Shown: positions 1-8,475 of the stretch, piece after piece
How positions within the stretch are numbered: position 1 is the stretch's first letter
Layout of the letters: the number at the start of each line of letters is the position of its first letter
Assembly: GCF_002879885.1 (NCBI RefSeq)
Contig: NZ_PNYA01000004.1
Span: forward strand, 1-64,000
Direction: 5' to 3'
DNA: 64,000 nucleotides
Origin: Trinickia dabaoshanensis
Lineage (GTDB): Bacteria; Pseudomonadota; Gammaproteobacteria; Burkholderiales; Burkholderiaceae
Notes under the pieces: model-generated
Database searches by the model: none
Seen by the model: the letters and a program-made list of their open reading frames with translations, nothing else
Told to the model about the DNA's origin: nothing
Program-made: the position numbers and the translations under genes

Positions 1-109
1 CGCGTCGCTCAACCGTCGACAGCGCCAGAACAACTTCTTCTTTAGCACCGCCCGTCTTGCGTTGCTGCGTCAGCAGCAGAGAAACGAGATTATGCAGAAC
101 CTTTTGCAT
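1..109 (-). CDS. Unrecognised small protein, cut by the window start
   Basis: A minus-strand reading frame opens at the ATG at 107-109 and runs off the left edge without a stop, giving at least 36 residues (begins MQKVLHNLVSLLLTQQ, then a charged stretch KTGGAKEEVV). The same frame is open for 15 more codons upstream but has a TAG before them and no start codon there. A promoter-like pair lies about 130 bases upstream on the same strand. The + strand also has an open frame across this stretch, so coding direction is not certain. I do not recognise the family. Confidence 0.3.
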   Translation of the reverse strand, partial: MQKVLHNLVSLLLTQQRKTGGAKEEVVLALSTVERR

Positions 110-481
110 CTCGTCAACAGTTTTTTTAGCGTCGCTTGCATCTGCTTGCTATCGAACCGTTGACGAAAACCTCGCGGAAAACCGCACCGCGTAAGGCCTC
201 GCTTCTCTTCGCTCAGTCACGTTGACTGCACGAAAGGGCGCAATTCTAGGCGGCTTCTTCGAACCGCGCAAGCGGTATTTTGCAGCACCCATTCGCACGC
301 ATCTCGGCACCGGCGCCACCCTCGTATACCGAGGCCAAGCCGGTACGCTCGACCAATACGCTTGACGACAATGCCCGCTTGCGGGTTCCATACGGGGGCT
401 CCGCGCGCCCTATATATATGCAGATGGATGCCATGCGCGCGGACAGGCCTCTCGCAAGCCTATCGGTCCACAACACACCCA
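110..481. other. Intergenic region between the left-edge ORF and glsA
   Basis: About 370 bases with no convincing gene. It holds a minus-strand promoter-like pair (243-271) and, just upstream of glsA, an alternating TATATATA tract near 411-418. No hairpin terminator or riboswitch-like structure was seen. Confidence 0.5.
243..271 (-). promoter_or_regulatory. Candidate sigma-70 promoter reading left
   Basis: On the minus strand TTGCGC (266-271) is followed after exactly 17 bases by TAGAAT (243-248), a five-of-six match to the -10 consensus. It would drive the small left-edge ORF with a leader of about 125 bases. The -35 box is weak, so this is tentative. Confidence 0.35.
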
Positions 482-1408
482 ATGAATCATCAGCCGAACT
501 ACCCGCTCATCCTCGAGCAGATCTATCGCGACATCGAGCCCTGGCGAACCCAAGGTCGAGTCGCCAATTACATACCCGAGCTCGCCAAGGTGCCCGCCGA
601 ACGCTTCGGCATGGCCGTCGTCACGCTAGGCGGCGACGTCTTCACCGTGGGCGACGCGCACGAGCGTTTCTCTATCCAAAGCATCTCCAAGCTTTTCGCC
701 TGCACGCTCGCGTTTCAATTGCTCGGCGACTCGCTTTGGCAGCGCGTCGGACGCGAACCGTCGGGCACGGCCTTCAACTCGCTCGTACAACTCGAGACGG
801 AGCGCGGGCTGCCGCGCAACCCATTCATCAACGCCGGCGCGCTGGTCGTGACCGATGTGCTCTGCCGGCGCTTCGTCGGGGCCGAAACGGCGCTCGTGCA
901 ATTCGTTCGAAGGCTGTCCGGCGCATCGGACATCGATTACGACTCGCGCGTCGCGCAATCGGAACTGCAACATGCGGAGCGCAACCGCGCGATGGCGCAT
1001 TTCATCGCGAGCTTCGGCAATCTCGAGATGCCGCCCGAAACGGTCGTCGATGCGTATTGCCGTCAATGTGCGATCGAGATGAATTGCGTCGAGCTCGCGC
1101 GTGCCGCGCTGTTCCTAGCGGGCGGCGGCGTATCGCCCGCCACGCAAGAGCGCATCCTCGATCCGAGTTCGACCAAGCGCCTGTCCGCGCTGATGCTCAC
1201 GTGCGGCACCTATGACGCAGCCGGTGACTTCGTCTACCGCGTCGGGCTCCCGGCCAAGAGCGGGGTCGGCGGCGGCGTCGTGGCCGTGCTGCCCGGCGAG
1301 ATGGCGGTTTGCGTTTGGTCGCCGGGGCTCGATGCAAACGGCAACTCGCTCGCGGGCACATTGGCTTTGGAGTGGTTGACGACCCACTCGGGACGATCGA
1401 TCTTTTGA
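482..1408 (+). CDS. glsA: Glutaminase (glutamine to glutamate plus ammonia)
   Basis: 308 residues, the normal size for the bacterial glutaminase family (serine-dependent, beta-lactamase-like fold; EC 3.5.1.2, cytoplasmic). The catalytic Ser-x-x-Lys is visible as S67-I-S-K70 in the segment FSIQSISKLF, matching the Ser66/Lys69 pair of E. coli glutaminase. Other family blocks are PRNPFINAGA near residue 120 and SGVGGG near 265. I chose the ATG at 482 because residues 1-10 (MNHQPNYPLI) begin the family-type N-terminus; an in-frame ATG at 362 would add 40 atypical residues. Its stop lies directly against a remnant of a phosphate transporter on the other strand. Confidence 0.93.
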   Translation: MNHQPNYPLILEQIYRDIEPWRTQGRVANYIPELAKVPAERFGMAVVTLGGDVFTVGDAHERFSIQSISKLFACTLAFQLLGDSLWQRVGREPSGTAFNSLVQLETERGLPRNPFINAGALVVTDVLCRRFVGAETALVQFVRRLSGASDIDYDSRVAQSELQHAERNRAMAHFIASFGNLEMPPETVVDAYCRQCAIEMNCVELARAALFLAGGGVSPATQERILDPSSTKRLSALMLTCGTYDAAGDFVYRVGLPAKSGVGGGVVAVLPGEMAVCVWSPGLDANGNSLAGTLALEWLTTHSGRSIF

Positions 1409-1668
1409 TTCCCGCCCGGCGCCGGCGGCAAGATATCGCCGAGCGCATAGGCGACGGAGATACCGCCCACGAGTACGCCCACCAGATTCATGATCCCAGA
1501 CCACACCACCGCAGGTACCGGTTGCAAGGTATGGGTATAGATGACCGTGGCAACGGCGTTCGACGAATCACGAAACCCATTGCTCGCCTCGAACGCCAAG
1601 ACCATGACGAGACACACGATGAGCATCGCGACGATGACGGCTGAGGATGGAGCGAAGTGAGCGAGCAT
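1409..1668 (-). pseudogene. Remnant of a PiT-family phosphate transporter, N-terminus only
   Basis: The minus-strand frame beginning at 1668 encodes about 82 residues that read as the start of a PHO4/PiT inorganic phosphate transporter: FEASNGFRDSSNAVATVIYT (residues 26-45) matches the PiT signature (usually GFHDxxNAVATVIYT), followed by VVWSGIMNLVGVLVGGISVA and AYALGDILPP. Intact transporters run to roughly 420-530 residues with ten or more membrane helices. Here the homology stops at about residue 82, next to the glsA stop, and the frame continues only as antisense of glsA. No ribosome-binding site precedes the ATG. The usual His of the signature is Arg. I read it as a gene truncated by deletion. 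Confidence 0.8.
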
Positions 1669-1788
1669 CTTGGCAATCCGCGTCGGATGACAGGCGTAAA
1701 GAAGGCGCCGCTGATCGCGCGAGTCGGTCCACCGGTGCGCGTATACTTCCGTCCTTTCATGACCGCCTCAAGCTATCTAGGATCAAAC

Positions 1789-2130
1789 ATGAGCGCACTG
1801 CCGCCCTGTCCGAATTGCAATTCCGAGTTTACGTATGAAGATGGGAGCGCCTACGTCTGTCCCGAATGTGCACACGAATGGTCGCCCAAAGAAAGCGCCG
1901 CAACCGAGGCGCAAGCCAAGGTCTATCGCGACTCGGCCGGAAACGTCTTGCAGGACGGCGACACCGTGACCGTCATCAAGGACTTGAAATTGAAGGGTTC
2001 GGGAGGCGTCGTGAAGATGGGAACCAAGGTAAAAAACATCCGATTGGTGGATAGCGACCACGATATCGATTGCAAGATCGATGGCTTCGGCGCAATGAGC
2101 CTGAAATCGGAATTCGTCAAAAAGGCGTAA
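1789..2130 (+). CDS. yjdM: YjdM (PhnA-like) zinc-ribbon protein
   Basis: 113 residues, colinear with E. coli YjdM (111 residues). The N-terminus carries a zinc ribbon with two CxxC knuckles, C7-P-N-C10 and C24-P-E-C27; the C-terminal half holds the very conserved [20 protein letters not shown] and ends in LKSEFVKKA. YjdM was once called PhnA and wrongly equated with phosphonoacetate hydrolase; its true function is not settled. The ATG at 1789 follows AGGA at a suitable distance and gives the family N-terminus ([10 protein letters not shown]), so the longer frame from 1657 is rejected. Confidence 0.9.
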   Translation: MSALPPCPNCNSEFTYEDGSAYVCPECAHEWSPKESAATEAQAKVYRDSAGNVLQDGDTVTVIKDLKLKGSGGVVKMGTKVKNIRLVDSDHDIDCKIDGFGAMSLKSEFVKKA

Positions 2131-2208
2131 TTCGGGCAAGCGATCGCAGTCCTCGGGCCAGCCCAGCCGGTACGTCTGACGTCACGAACGTAACCGCGAC
2201 CATCGAAC

Positions 2209-2598
2209 ATGAACGATCGAACCTACGCACGAGATTCGGCCGCATTCCCCGTCGAACAGCAACTGAACGCCTACAACGCGCGTGACATCGATGCGTTCAT
2301 GCAATGGTGGACTGACGATTGCGAGTATTACGAATTCCCCTCCCGCCTGCTCGCAAGCGGCGCGGCGCAAATCCGCGAGCGCCACGTCAAGCGATTCGAG
2401 GAATCGAACCTGTTCGGCCGCCTCATTCACCGCGCCGTGGTGGGCAATATGGTCGTCGACCAGGAGTGCGTGACGCGAACGTTTCCCGAAGGCCCGGGGG
2501 AAATCGATGTTCTAGCGATCTATGAAGTGGCCGACGGGAAAATCGCGAAAGCCTGGTTCAAGATGGGGACGCCGCGACTGGCAGGCGAGACGCAGTAG
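2209..2598 (+). CDS. NTF2-like (SnoaL/ketosteroid isomerase fold) protein
   Basis: 129 residues of the nuclear transport factor 2-like fold. Visible family features are an N-terminal helix with YNARDIDAFMQWW (residues 22-34), the DDCEYYEFPS strand, and the C-terminal strand pair AIYEVADGKIAKAWFKMG. This fold covers isomerases, cyclases and many uncharacterised small-molecule binders; the residues do not identify a substrate. It stands alone between yjdM and a copper-protein remnant. Confidence 0.75.
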   Translation: MNDRTYARDSAAFPVEQQLNAYNARDIDAFMQWWTDDCEYYEFPSRLLASGAAQIRERHVKRFEESNLFGRLIHRAVVGNMVVDQECVTRTFPEGPGEIDVLAIYEVADGKIAKAWFKMGTPRLAGETQ

Positions 2599-2666
2599 TT
2601 CGCGGCTCGCCTGCCAGTCGCAATGGCCAAGCGCCGGTGTCGACACAACAGTATTGGAGCGATGAA

Positions 2667-2735
2667 ATGGACTCGTCCGAAAACTGTGTCGAAGCCTGTA
2701 ACAACTGCGCGGACGCATGCAACGCGATGGCGTGA
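2667..2735 (+). pseudogene. 22-codon stub of a four-cysteine Csp/DUF326-type protein
   Basis: ATG at 2667, preceded by GGAG (2656-2659), opens a 22-residue peptide MDSSENCVEACNNCADACNA plus MA and then TGA. The cysteines are spaced C7-x3-C11-x2-C14-x3-C18, the helix-1 signature of four-helix-bundle copper-storage (Csp) and DUF326 proteins, which normally have 100-135 residues and many more Cys pairs. Nothing downstream in any frame continues the family, and the 3' end of a minus-strand gene lies 8 bases on. A well-placed ribosome site plus a family-true start argues for a truncated gene, although a functional micropeptide cannot be excluded. Confidence 0.6.
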
Positions 2736-2742
2736 TTCGAGG

Positions 2743-3279
2743 TTATCGGCCCCCCACCGCATCTGTCGTGATCTGCCGGAGTACCACGCCATAGGGGCCC
2801 GCGAGTTCGGCGACTTGCAATACGCCCGCCTGAGGCGTGGCCGCCAACCTCCAGCGAGTTCCGCAGACCGTCATGCGAGCGCGCAGGACGGGATCCTCGA
2901 ATGCGACGCCGAATCTGCAGTTTTTCCAACCCGCAGTAATGACATAAGCGGTCGATTGGGTGTGCGGCCGGTGTGCCGTCAGAACCACGACCACATCCGT
3001 CGTCAAGCGAACCAGGAATACGCCCGCGATAGCGCCAGTCACGACTGAGCCGAACGCATGGATCAACGGATTCTCCAGCGGCCGTCGCAGCCCGCGCAGC
3101 AGCCAAACGCAGGCGAGCGCCGCGAAGAGCGCGCAGGCAACGGTGAGCCGAAGCGCTGGAAGGCCAGGCGCCGGATAGACGTCGCGCGACAGAACGGCCA
3201 GGCCGAGAAGGAGCGTCAACAGCGCGATAAAGGCGCCTACCTTTACGACGGTGCCGCGAGTCAAGGGCGGGTTCCGCAA
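2743..3279 (-). CDS. Hypothetical membrane protein
   Basis: 178 residues. Three hydrophobic stretches are visible: about residues 13-30 (VGAFIALLTLLLGLAVL), 43-62 (LTVACALFAALACVWLL) and 73-101 (AFGSVVTGAIAGVFLV and VVVVLT). The C-terminal 75 residues are soluble and contain two Cys (GWKNCRFGV, MTVCGTRW). I recognise no family. Its start lies inside the last 19 bases of the upstream acetyltransferase-like gene (3261-3279 shared), so the two are probably translated together. Confidence 0.6.
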   Translation of the reverse strand: MRNPPLTRGTVVKVGAFIALLTLLLGLAVLSRDVYPAPGLPALRLTVACALFAALACVWLLRGLRRPLENPLIHAFGSVVTGAIAGVFLVRLTTDVVVVLTAHRPHTQSTAYVITAGWKNCRFGVAFEDPVLRARMTVCGTRWRLAATPQAGVLQVAELAGPYGVVLRQITTDAVGGR

Positions 3280-3827
3280 GCTAGTCCACCGGCCGTGTAC
3301 GTCGCCCGCTCAAGATCCGCTGGCAGGCCAGCGCTCATGGCGCGCTCCGATAACGATGCAGCGCCCGCCATCGCCCGCCTGACGGCCGGCCGTTTCGCCA
3401 ATTCCTCTATCGCGGCACGAAATTCCAGCGCGCGGTCATTCTCACGCATCGTTTGAAATCCGAGTTTCCGATGAAACGCAATCGATAGCCGATTCGTTTT
3501 GTAGACATGGCTCGTCAATTCGCGGATTCCTCGCTGGCTTGCCAGCACGGCGAGCTTCGCGATCAATTCGCTGATCACCGCGGAGGTGCGATATGAAGGA
3601 TGCGTACCGAACGCGCCGACGAACCATTGCTCGCCCGAATCCGGGCGGAGCATAGCGTAAGCGACGAGTTTGCCTTCCCGTCGCACTGCGCAGACTTCGC
3701 TCACTGCTAGCGAAGCCTCGAGCATCGCCTTATGCTCGCTGAGCTCGAACGGAACGCCAGCCAGCTCTGTGTGTTCGCGCAAAGTCAGCGCATCGAGCGT
3801 AAGAAGTTCGTCGACGGACGGCGACAT
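3261..3827 (-). CDS. GNAT-family N-acetyltransferase
   Basis: 188 residues from the ATG at 3827 (MSPSVDELL). The GNAT fold is supported by the strand-loop VCAVRREGKLVAYAMLRP, the acetyl-CoA region VGAFGTHPSYRTSAVISELI (the usual R/Q-x-x-G-x-G/A loop is degenerate here) and the C-terminal NRLSIAFHRKLGFQTM, typical of motif B (xxAxxFYxKxGF). The substrate is unknown. In-frame ATGs exist at 3830, 3845 and 3911; the last would add a hydrophobic leader atypical for GNAT proteins. None has a good ribosome site, so the start is uncertain. It overlaps the membrane-protein gene downstream by 19 bases. Confidence 0.75.
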   Translation of the reverse strand: MSPSVDELLTLDALTLREHTELAGVPFELSEHKAMLEASLAVSEVCAVRREGKLVAYAMLRPDSGEQWFVGAFGTHPSYRTSAVISELIAKLAVLASQRGIRELTSHVYKTNRLSIAFHRKLGFQTMRENDRALEFRAAIEELAKRPAVRRAMAGAASLSERAMSAGLPADLERATYTAGGLACGTRP

Positions 3828-3967
3828 CATTAAGGGTAAGAACATTAGAAGAACCAAAATATACTGCAAACACCGGTTTTCGAGGCGGCAGCATTTAGCG
3901 AACGAGCGCAAATCGTCCTAAGCTTTTCGTATTAAGGCGGCTGTTCCGCCGGCGGCGACGCAATCGC

Positions 3968-5467
3968 ATGCGTCGGCTGAAAACGATGAAAACCCATCCG
4001 TTGCCGCGACTCGCATCGACTCGCCTCGCGCGCCCGCACACGTGGCTGCGTAAGTGGCTTGCTCATTGCGCAACCGGTTTGATCGCCTTCTTGGCCTGCG
4101 CGGCAATCGCGAATGCCGCCACAGCCGTCGGCAAAGTCGTCGTCATTCCCGTCGTCGGGGCAATCAGCCCCGCCAGCGCCGATTTCGTTACACGCTCGCT
4201 CACCCGAGCGGCGAACGAACAGGCCCAATTGGCGGTCATCGAGTTGGATACGCCCGGTGGGCTCGATATCTCGATGCGGCAAATCATCAAAGCCATTTTG
4301 GCGTCCCCCGTTCCCGTCGCCGCCTTTATCGCGCCCGGCGGGGCGCGGGCCGCGTCCGCGGGCACCTACATCGTGTATGCCAGTCACGTCGCAGCCATGG
4401 CCCCCGGCACGAACCTCGGCGCGGCCACGCCGATCCAGCTCGGTGCGCCGGGTTTAGCGGCTCCGGAGCCGAAACGCCCGAACGAGCCCGGCAAGGGCGC
4501 CGCATCGTCCCCGGCTACCGATACGCAATCGACCGAGACACGCAAGCAGATCGACGACGCAGCCGCCTACATCCGCGGGTTGGCCCAACTGCGCGGACGT
4601 AATGCCGCCTGGGCAGAGCGAGCGGTCCGCGAGGCCGTCAGCCTCTCCGCCAAGGAAGCGCTCGAGCAAAATGTCGTCGATCTCACCGCCCGCGATGTGC
4701 CGGATCTAATGGCTAAACTCGACGGCCGAGTCGTCGAAACGGCAACCGGCCCGCACAAGCTCGCGACTGCGCACGCGCAAGTCGTCACGTTCGAGCCCGA
4801 CTGGCGCAGCCACTTTCTTGCGGTCGTAACCGACCCCAACGTTGCACTGATCCTCTTGACGATCGGGATGTATGGCCTCTTTTTCGAATTCGCCAATCCC
4901 GGCTTCGTCCTGCCGGGCGTGGCGGGCGCCATTTGCCTGTTGGTCGGCCTTTTCGCGCTGCAATTGCTGCCGATCAGCTATACCGGCCTGGCATTGATTT
5001 TTCTCGGCATCGCGTTCCTCATCGCCGAGGCCTTTCTGCCCACTTTCGGCACGCTCGGCTTCGGCGGAATCGTCGCGTTCGCCGCCGGTGCGCTCATGCT
5101 GATCGACACGGACCAGCCCGGCTACGGCGTCCCGTTGCCGACAATCGCCGCCATCACGGCCGCCGGCGCTGTTTTCGTCTTCTTCGTCTCGAGCTTCGCC
5201 TACCGCGCGCGGCGACGGCCCGTGGTCAGCGGCGGCGAAGCGCTCGTCGGCAGCGGCGGCGAAATCATCGACGCCGCGCTCGCCCCAGCCGAAGGCGAAG
5301 CCGCGGGCGTCAGCGTCGGCTGGGCCCGTATTCACGGCGAGCGCTGGCGGGTACGGGCCAGCGCGCCGCTCGCGGCCGGCGCGCACGTGCGCGTTACCGG
5401 CCGGCAGGGGCTCATGCTCGAGGTCGTATCGGCCGAAGAACCAAAACAACGAGGAGTATCGCCATGA
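3968..5467 (+). CDS. NfeD-family membrane-bound ClpP-class protease
   Basis: 499 residues, the long (NfeD1b) form. After a signal-like hydrophobic segment (residues 36-52) comes a ClpP/SppA-like serine protease domain: S130 in GGARAASAGTYIVY is the probable nucleophile and K193 in TRKQIDDAAAYI the probable general base, as in the archaeal 1510-N protease Ser-Lys dyad. Four or five membrane helices follow (about 287-415), then a small OB-fold NfeD domain (about 430-490, ending in GARIHGERWRV-like and VTGRQGLMLEV strands). The stop overlaps the slipin start as ATGA at 5464, the classical stomatin operon partner pair in which the protease cleaves the slipin C-terminus. An ATG at 3986 is an alternative start. 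Confidence 0.9.
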   Translation: MRRLKTMKTHPLPRLASTRLARPHTWLRKWLAHCATGLIAFLACAAIANAATAVGKVVVIPVVGAISPASADFVTRSLTRAANEQAQLAVIELDTPGGLDISMRQIIKAILASPVPVAAFIAPGGARAASAGTYIVYASHVAAMAPGTNLGAATPIQLGAPGLAAPEPKRPNEPGKGAASSPATDTQSTETRKQIDDAAAYIRGLAQLRGRNAAWAERAVREAVSLSAKEALEQNVVDLTARDVPDLMAKLDGRVVETATGPHKLATAHAQVVTFEPDWRSHFLAVVTDPNVALILLTIGMYGLFFEFANPGFVLPGVAGAICLLVGLFALQLLPISYTGLALIFLGIAFLIAEAFLPTFGTLGFGGIVAFAAGALMLIDTDQPGYGVPLPTIAAITAAGAVFVFFVSSFAYRARRRPVVSGGEALVGSGGEIIDAALAPAEGEAAGVSVGWARIHGERWRVRASAPLAAGAHVRVTGRQGLMLEVVSAEEPKQRGVSP

Positions 5468-6219
5468 TCGGTTTCACATTTAGCTTCGGCACGATCCTAT
5501 TTCTAATCGTGATCGTCATCGTCGCCTCGTCCATTCGCGTCTTTCGCGAGTACGAGCGCGGCGTCGTCTTCTTGCTCGGCCGTTTCTGGAAAGTCAAAGG
5601 CCCTGGCCTCGTCCTAATCATGCCGGTCGTGCAGCAAGTCGTACGTATCGACCTACGCACGATCGTCTTCGATGTGCCGCCGCAAGACGTCATCACCCGT
5701 GACAATGTCTCGGTGAAAGTCAATGCCGTCGTGTACTTTCGCGTCGTCGATCCGGAAAAGGCCGTCATTCAAGTCGCCCGTTTCATGGAAGCGACCAGCC
5801 AGCTATCTCAAACCACGCTGCGCGCCGTATTGGGCAAGCACGAACTCGATGCGCTGCTGGCCGAGCGCGAGCAACTCAACGCCGATATTCAGAAAACACT
5901 CGATGCCCAAACGGACGCCTGGGGCATCAAGGTTTCGAACGTCGAAATCAAGCATGTCGACATCAACGAGTCGATGATCCGCGCGATCGCCCGGCAAGCG
6001 GAAGCCGAGCGGGAGCGCCGCGCCAAGATCATCCACGCCGACGGCGAGCTTCAGGCTTCGCAGAAACTATTACAGGCAGCGCAAACGCTGGCGCAAGAAC
6101 CGCAGGCGATGCACTTGCGCTATTTGCAAACCCTGACAACGATCGCCGCCGACAAGAATTCCACGATCGTTTTCCCGCTCCCCATCGATCTGCTCAATAC
6201 CCTGCTTACCCGCCGTTGA
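5464..6219 (+). CDS. Slipin (stomatin-like SPFH/Band 7 membrane protein)
   Basis: 251 residues with one N-terminal membrane segment (about 7-21, LFLIVIVIVAS), then the SPFH domain beginning VFREYERGVVFLLGRF, with VPPQDVITRDNVSVKVNAVV and VEIKHVDINESMIRAIARQA as family blocks, and a coiled C-terminal region rich in Ala, Glu and Gln (residues 180-225). The hydrophobic tail IVFPLPIDLLNTL is the type of site cut by NfeD proteases. It starts inside the nfeD stop (ATGA), so both proteins are made from one message and act together in the membrane, probably in membrane-domain organisation or quality control. Confidence 0.92.
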   Translation: MIGFTFSFGTILFLIVIVIVASSIRVFREYERGVVFLLGRFWKVKGPGLVLIMPVVQQVVRIDLRTIVFDVPPQDVITRDNVSVKVNAVVYFRVVDPEKAVIQVARFMEATSQLSQTTLRAVLGKHELDALLAEREQLNADIQKTLDAQTDAWGIKVSNVEIKHVDINESMIRAIARQAEAERERRAKIIHADGELQASQKLLQAAQTLAQEPQAMHLRYLQTLTTIAADKNSTIVFPLPIDLLNTLLTRR

Positions 6220-6363
6220 GCCGCCCACGGCCGCTTAGCCCTGCCGCAAGTGGCGCGCTGGCGTCCGCGCAGGCGCGCTATTACACTGTGCGGCTGGTCC
6301 GCGGATTGGCCGCCAGCGTTGAGCGTAGCGGCCGCCGGCGCATTCGATAGGAGACGGTACTCA

Positions 6364-7692
6364 ATGGAACAAGTCAAAGCCCTTCCGTTTTTGGAATCGG
6401 CAAAGCGCTACTTCGGCTTCGAGGAAGCCGGCACGAATTTCCGGACGGAGATTCTTGCCGGTGTCACGACGTTTCTGACGATGGCTTACATCATCTTCGT
6501 GAACCCGGCGATCCTTGGGGATGCCGGCATGCCGAAAGCCGCGGTATTCGTCGCAACGTGCCTCGTGGCCGCCATCGCAACGCTGATCATGGGGCTGTAC
6601 GCGAACTACCCGATCGCTTGCGCGCCCGGCATGGGACTGAACGCGTACTTCGCCTACGCCGTCGTCAAAGGCATGGGCTTTTCGTGGGAAGCCGCGCTCG
6701 GCGCCGTCTTCGTCTCGGGGTGCTTGTTCTTGGTGGTCACCCTGATCGGCGTGCGCGAAATGATCGTGAACGGCATACCGCGATCCATCCGCGCCTCCAT
6801 CACGGGCGGCATCGGCCTGTTCCTCGCCATCATTTCGCTGAAGACGGCCGGTGTCATTACGGGCAATCCGGCCACGCTCGTCACGCTCGGCGATCTGCAC
6901 AAACCCGAAGTGGTGCTCGCCACCATCGGGTTCTTTACGATCGTCACGCTCGACGCCCTGCGCGTTCGCGGTGCGATCTTGATCGGCATCCTCGCGGTGA
7001 CCGTTTTGTCGTTCTTCTTCGCGGGCAACCAATTTCACGGTGTGGTTTCGGCACCGCCTTCCATCATCCCCACGCTGTTTCATCTCGACGTCCGTGCCGC
7101 GCTTTCCACCGGCATTTTGAACGTCATCCTCGTGTTTTTCCTCGTCGAATTGTTCGATGCCACCGGCACGCTGATGGGCGTGGCCAACCGCGCCGGGTTG
7201 CTCGTCGAAGGGAAAATGAACCGTTTGAACAAGGCTTTGCTCGCCGATAGCACGGCCATCCTCGCAGGTTCGCTGCTCGGTACCTCGTCCACCACCGCAT
7301 ACATCGAAAGCGCCTCGGGCGTGCAGGCCGGCGGACGCACCGGAATGACGGCGATCACCGTCGCCGCGCTCTTCCTCGCGTGCCTATTCGTCGCCCCGCT
7401 GGCGGGCGTGGTGCCCGGCTATGCCACGGCACCCGCTCTGCTCTATGTGTCGTGCTTGATGCTGCGCGAACTGGCCGACTTGCCTTGGGACGACGCGACC
7501 GAGGTCGTACCGGCCGTACTGACCGCGCTGATGATGCCGTTCACGTACTCGATCGCAAACGGCGTGGCGTTCGGCTTCATCACCTATGCCGGCCTGAAGC
7601 TCTTCACGGGGCGGGCCCGGCAGGTCGAGCCCATCGTCTGGATCATCGCCGCCATCTTCCTGTTCCGCTTCTTCTATTTGGGCGGCGGCTGA
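6364..7692 (+). CDS. NCS2-family purine permease (AzgA-like)
   Basis: 442 residues with 12 or more hydrophobic segments. The start MEQVKALPFLESAKRYFGF and AGVTTFLTMAYIIFVNP are typical of the AzgA/PbuG guanine-hypoxanthine-adenine branch of NCS2 permeases, as are GMGLNAYFAY (residues 83-92), the substrate-site GTSSTTAYIESASG near residue 300 and VELFDATGTLMG near 261. It probably imports purine bases by proton symport. AGGAG stands 8 bases before the ATG at 6364. A rho-independent terminator follows at 7725. No purine riboswitch was recognised in the 144-base leader. Confidence 0.9.
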   Translation: MEQVKALPFLESAKRYFGFEEAGTNFRTEILAGVTTFLTMAYIIFVNPAILGDAGMPKAAVFVATCLVAAIATLIMGLYANYPIACAPGMGLNAYFAYAVVKGMGFSWEAALGAVFVSGCLFLVVTLIGVREMIVNGIPRSIRASITGGIGLFLAIISLKTAGVITGNPATLVTLGDLHKPEVVLATIGFFTIVTLDALRVRGAILIGILAVTVLSFFFAGNQFHGVVSAPPSIIPTLFHLDVRAALSTGILNVILVFFLVELFDATGTLMGVANRAGLLVEGKMNRLNKALLADSTAILAGSLLGTSSTTAYIESASGVQAGGRTGMTAITVAALFLACLFVAPLAGVVPGYATAPALLYVSCLMLRELADLPWDDATEVVPAVLTALMMPFTYSIANGVAFGFITYAGLKLFTGRARQVEPIVWIIAAIFLFRFFYLGGG

Positions 7693-7724
7693 CGGCGGCG
7701 GATGCGCGCCGGGCGCAAGTCACC

Positions 7725-7760
7725 AAGCCGCCGCCATCCTGGGGCGGCTTCGTCGTTTTT
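7725..7760 (+). terminator. Rho-independent terminator after the purine permease
   Basis: An 8-bp stem AAGCCGCC (7725-7732) / GGCGGCTT (7743-7750) with a 10-base loop, followed by CGTCG and five T (7756-7760). It lies 33 bases after the permease stop. Confidence 0.7.
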
Positions 7761-7798
7761 ACGGCGAGCGAGCTTCGAGGCAACGACCTTCGGCGCCG

Positions 7799-8089
7799 TT
7801 AGGCGCGCGCGTTCGCCTCGTAGAATCTGACGTAGCCGCTGCGCAGCGTCACGCATTGGGCGCTCGTCTCGGCGAGCAACCTGCGCGTCGCCGCCTCGAT
7901 ACGGGTCCTGTGTGCGTCGAACGCGCCGACCATGTCCTCGAGCCGCGGCGAAGCGGCGCCGAAATGGTCCTCGAGCGCTTCCGCCGTGATGCTGCACCAG
8001 ATACGCTCGCCGTTGACGAGCGCCGGAAATGCCACTTTAAGCTCGCGCCCCGAGTACTCGGGCGCTTCTTTAGGAAAACTGATCTGCAT
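7799..8089 (-). CDS. DUF1488 family protein
   Basis: 96 residues. The strand-rich N-terminal part (VAFPALVNGERIWCSITAEA) and the helix EALEDHFG are typical of DUF1488, a small proteobacterial family without known function; the C-terminal half is helical (ARRTRIEAATRRLLAE type) and ends in a strand, CVTLRSGYVRFYEANAR. It is convergent with the purine permease, whose terminator separates them. Single-gene unit. Confidence 0.7.
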   Translation of the reverse strand: MQISFPKEAPEYSGRELKVAFPALVNGERIWCSITAEALEDHFGAASPRLEDMVGAFDAHRTRIEAATRRLLAETSAQCVTLRSGYVRFYEANARA

Positions 8090-8475
8090 GGGGTTCGCCT
8101 TTGCCGTGACGAAGACACGCCGATGACCGCGCCGAGTGGGAGTGCTTCCTTCTTGCTGGAAGCGCGGGCTTCACGGCGGAAGCATACCGCCCCCCGCCGA
8201 TTGCATTTACTTTAGAACGTTTGCGGCAGCGAGCAAGTTTTCCTTGCGTCGCAGGGGCTTTGATATGAGGAAATGCTCATCAACCGAGACATGCCGATAG
8301 ATAGGAGTCCGAACCCTTTGGCCGGCGTACGCGAATCGTCCGCTTGGACCGCCTTTGCACCGACCATTATCGGCAAAGCGGGCCCTGCACATCGCTCGGC
8401 CGTCGTCGGTTGCGGTAAGCTCGCCTGACACCAAGGGCCTTCCCCTCAACTCATCCATTGCGCTTTTCGCTCGTC
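8090..8475. other. Intergenic region upstream of the ferredoxin gene
   Basis: About 385 bases between divergent genes. A 51-codon + strand ORF (8273-8428) has GAGG only three bases from its ATG and no recognisable similarity, so it is not called. No terminator or clear promoter pair was found. Confidence 0.5.

Noticed and set aside
6220-6363. Purine riboswitch before the NCS2 permease
   Set aside because: The 144-base leader is too GC-rich and lacks the conserved junction bases of the purine aptamer.
8273-8428. 51-codon + strand ORF in the 8.1-8.5 kb gap
   Set aside because: The ribosome-site-like GAGG is only three bases from the ATG and the peptide resembles nothing; kept only as a remark.
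8207-8458. 83-codon minus-strand ORF
   Set aside because: Lies in intergenic DNA with biased composition; no motif, no ribosome site.
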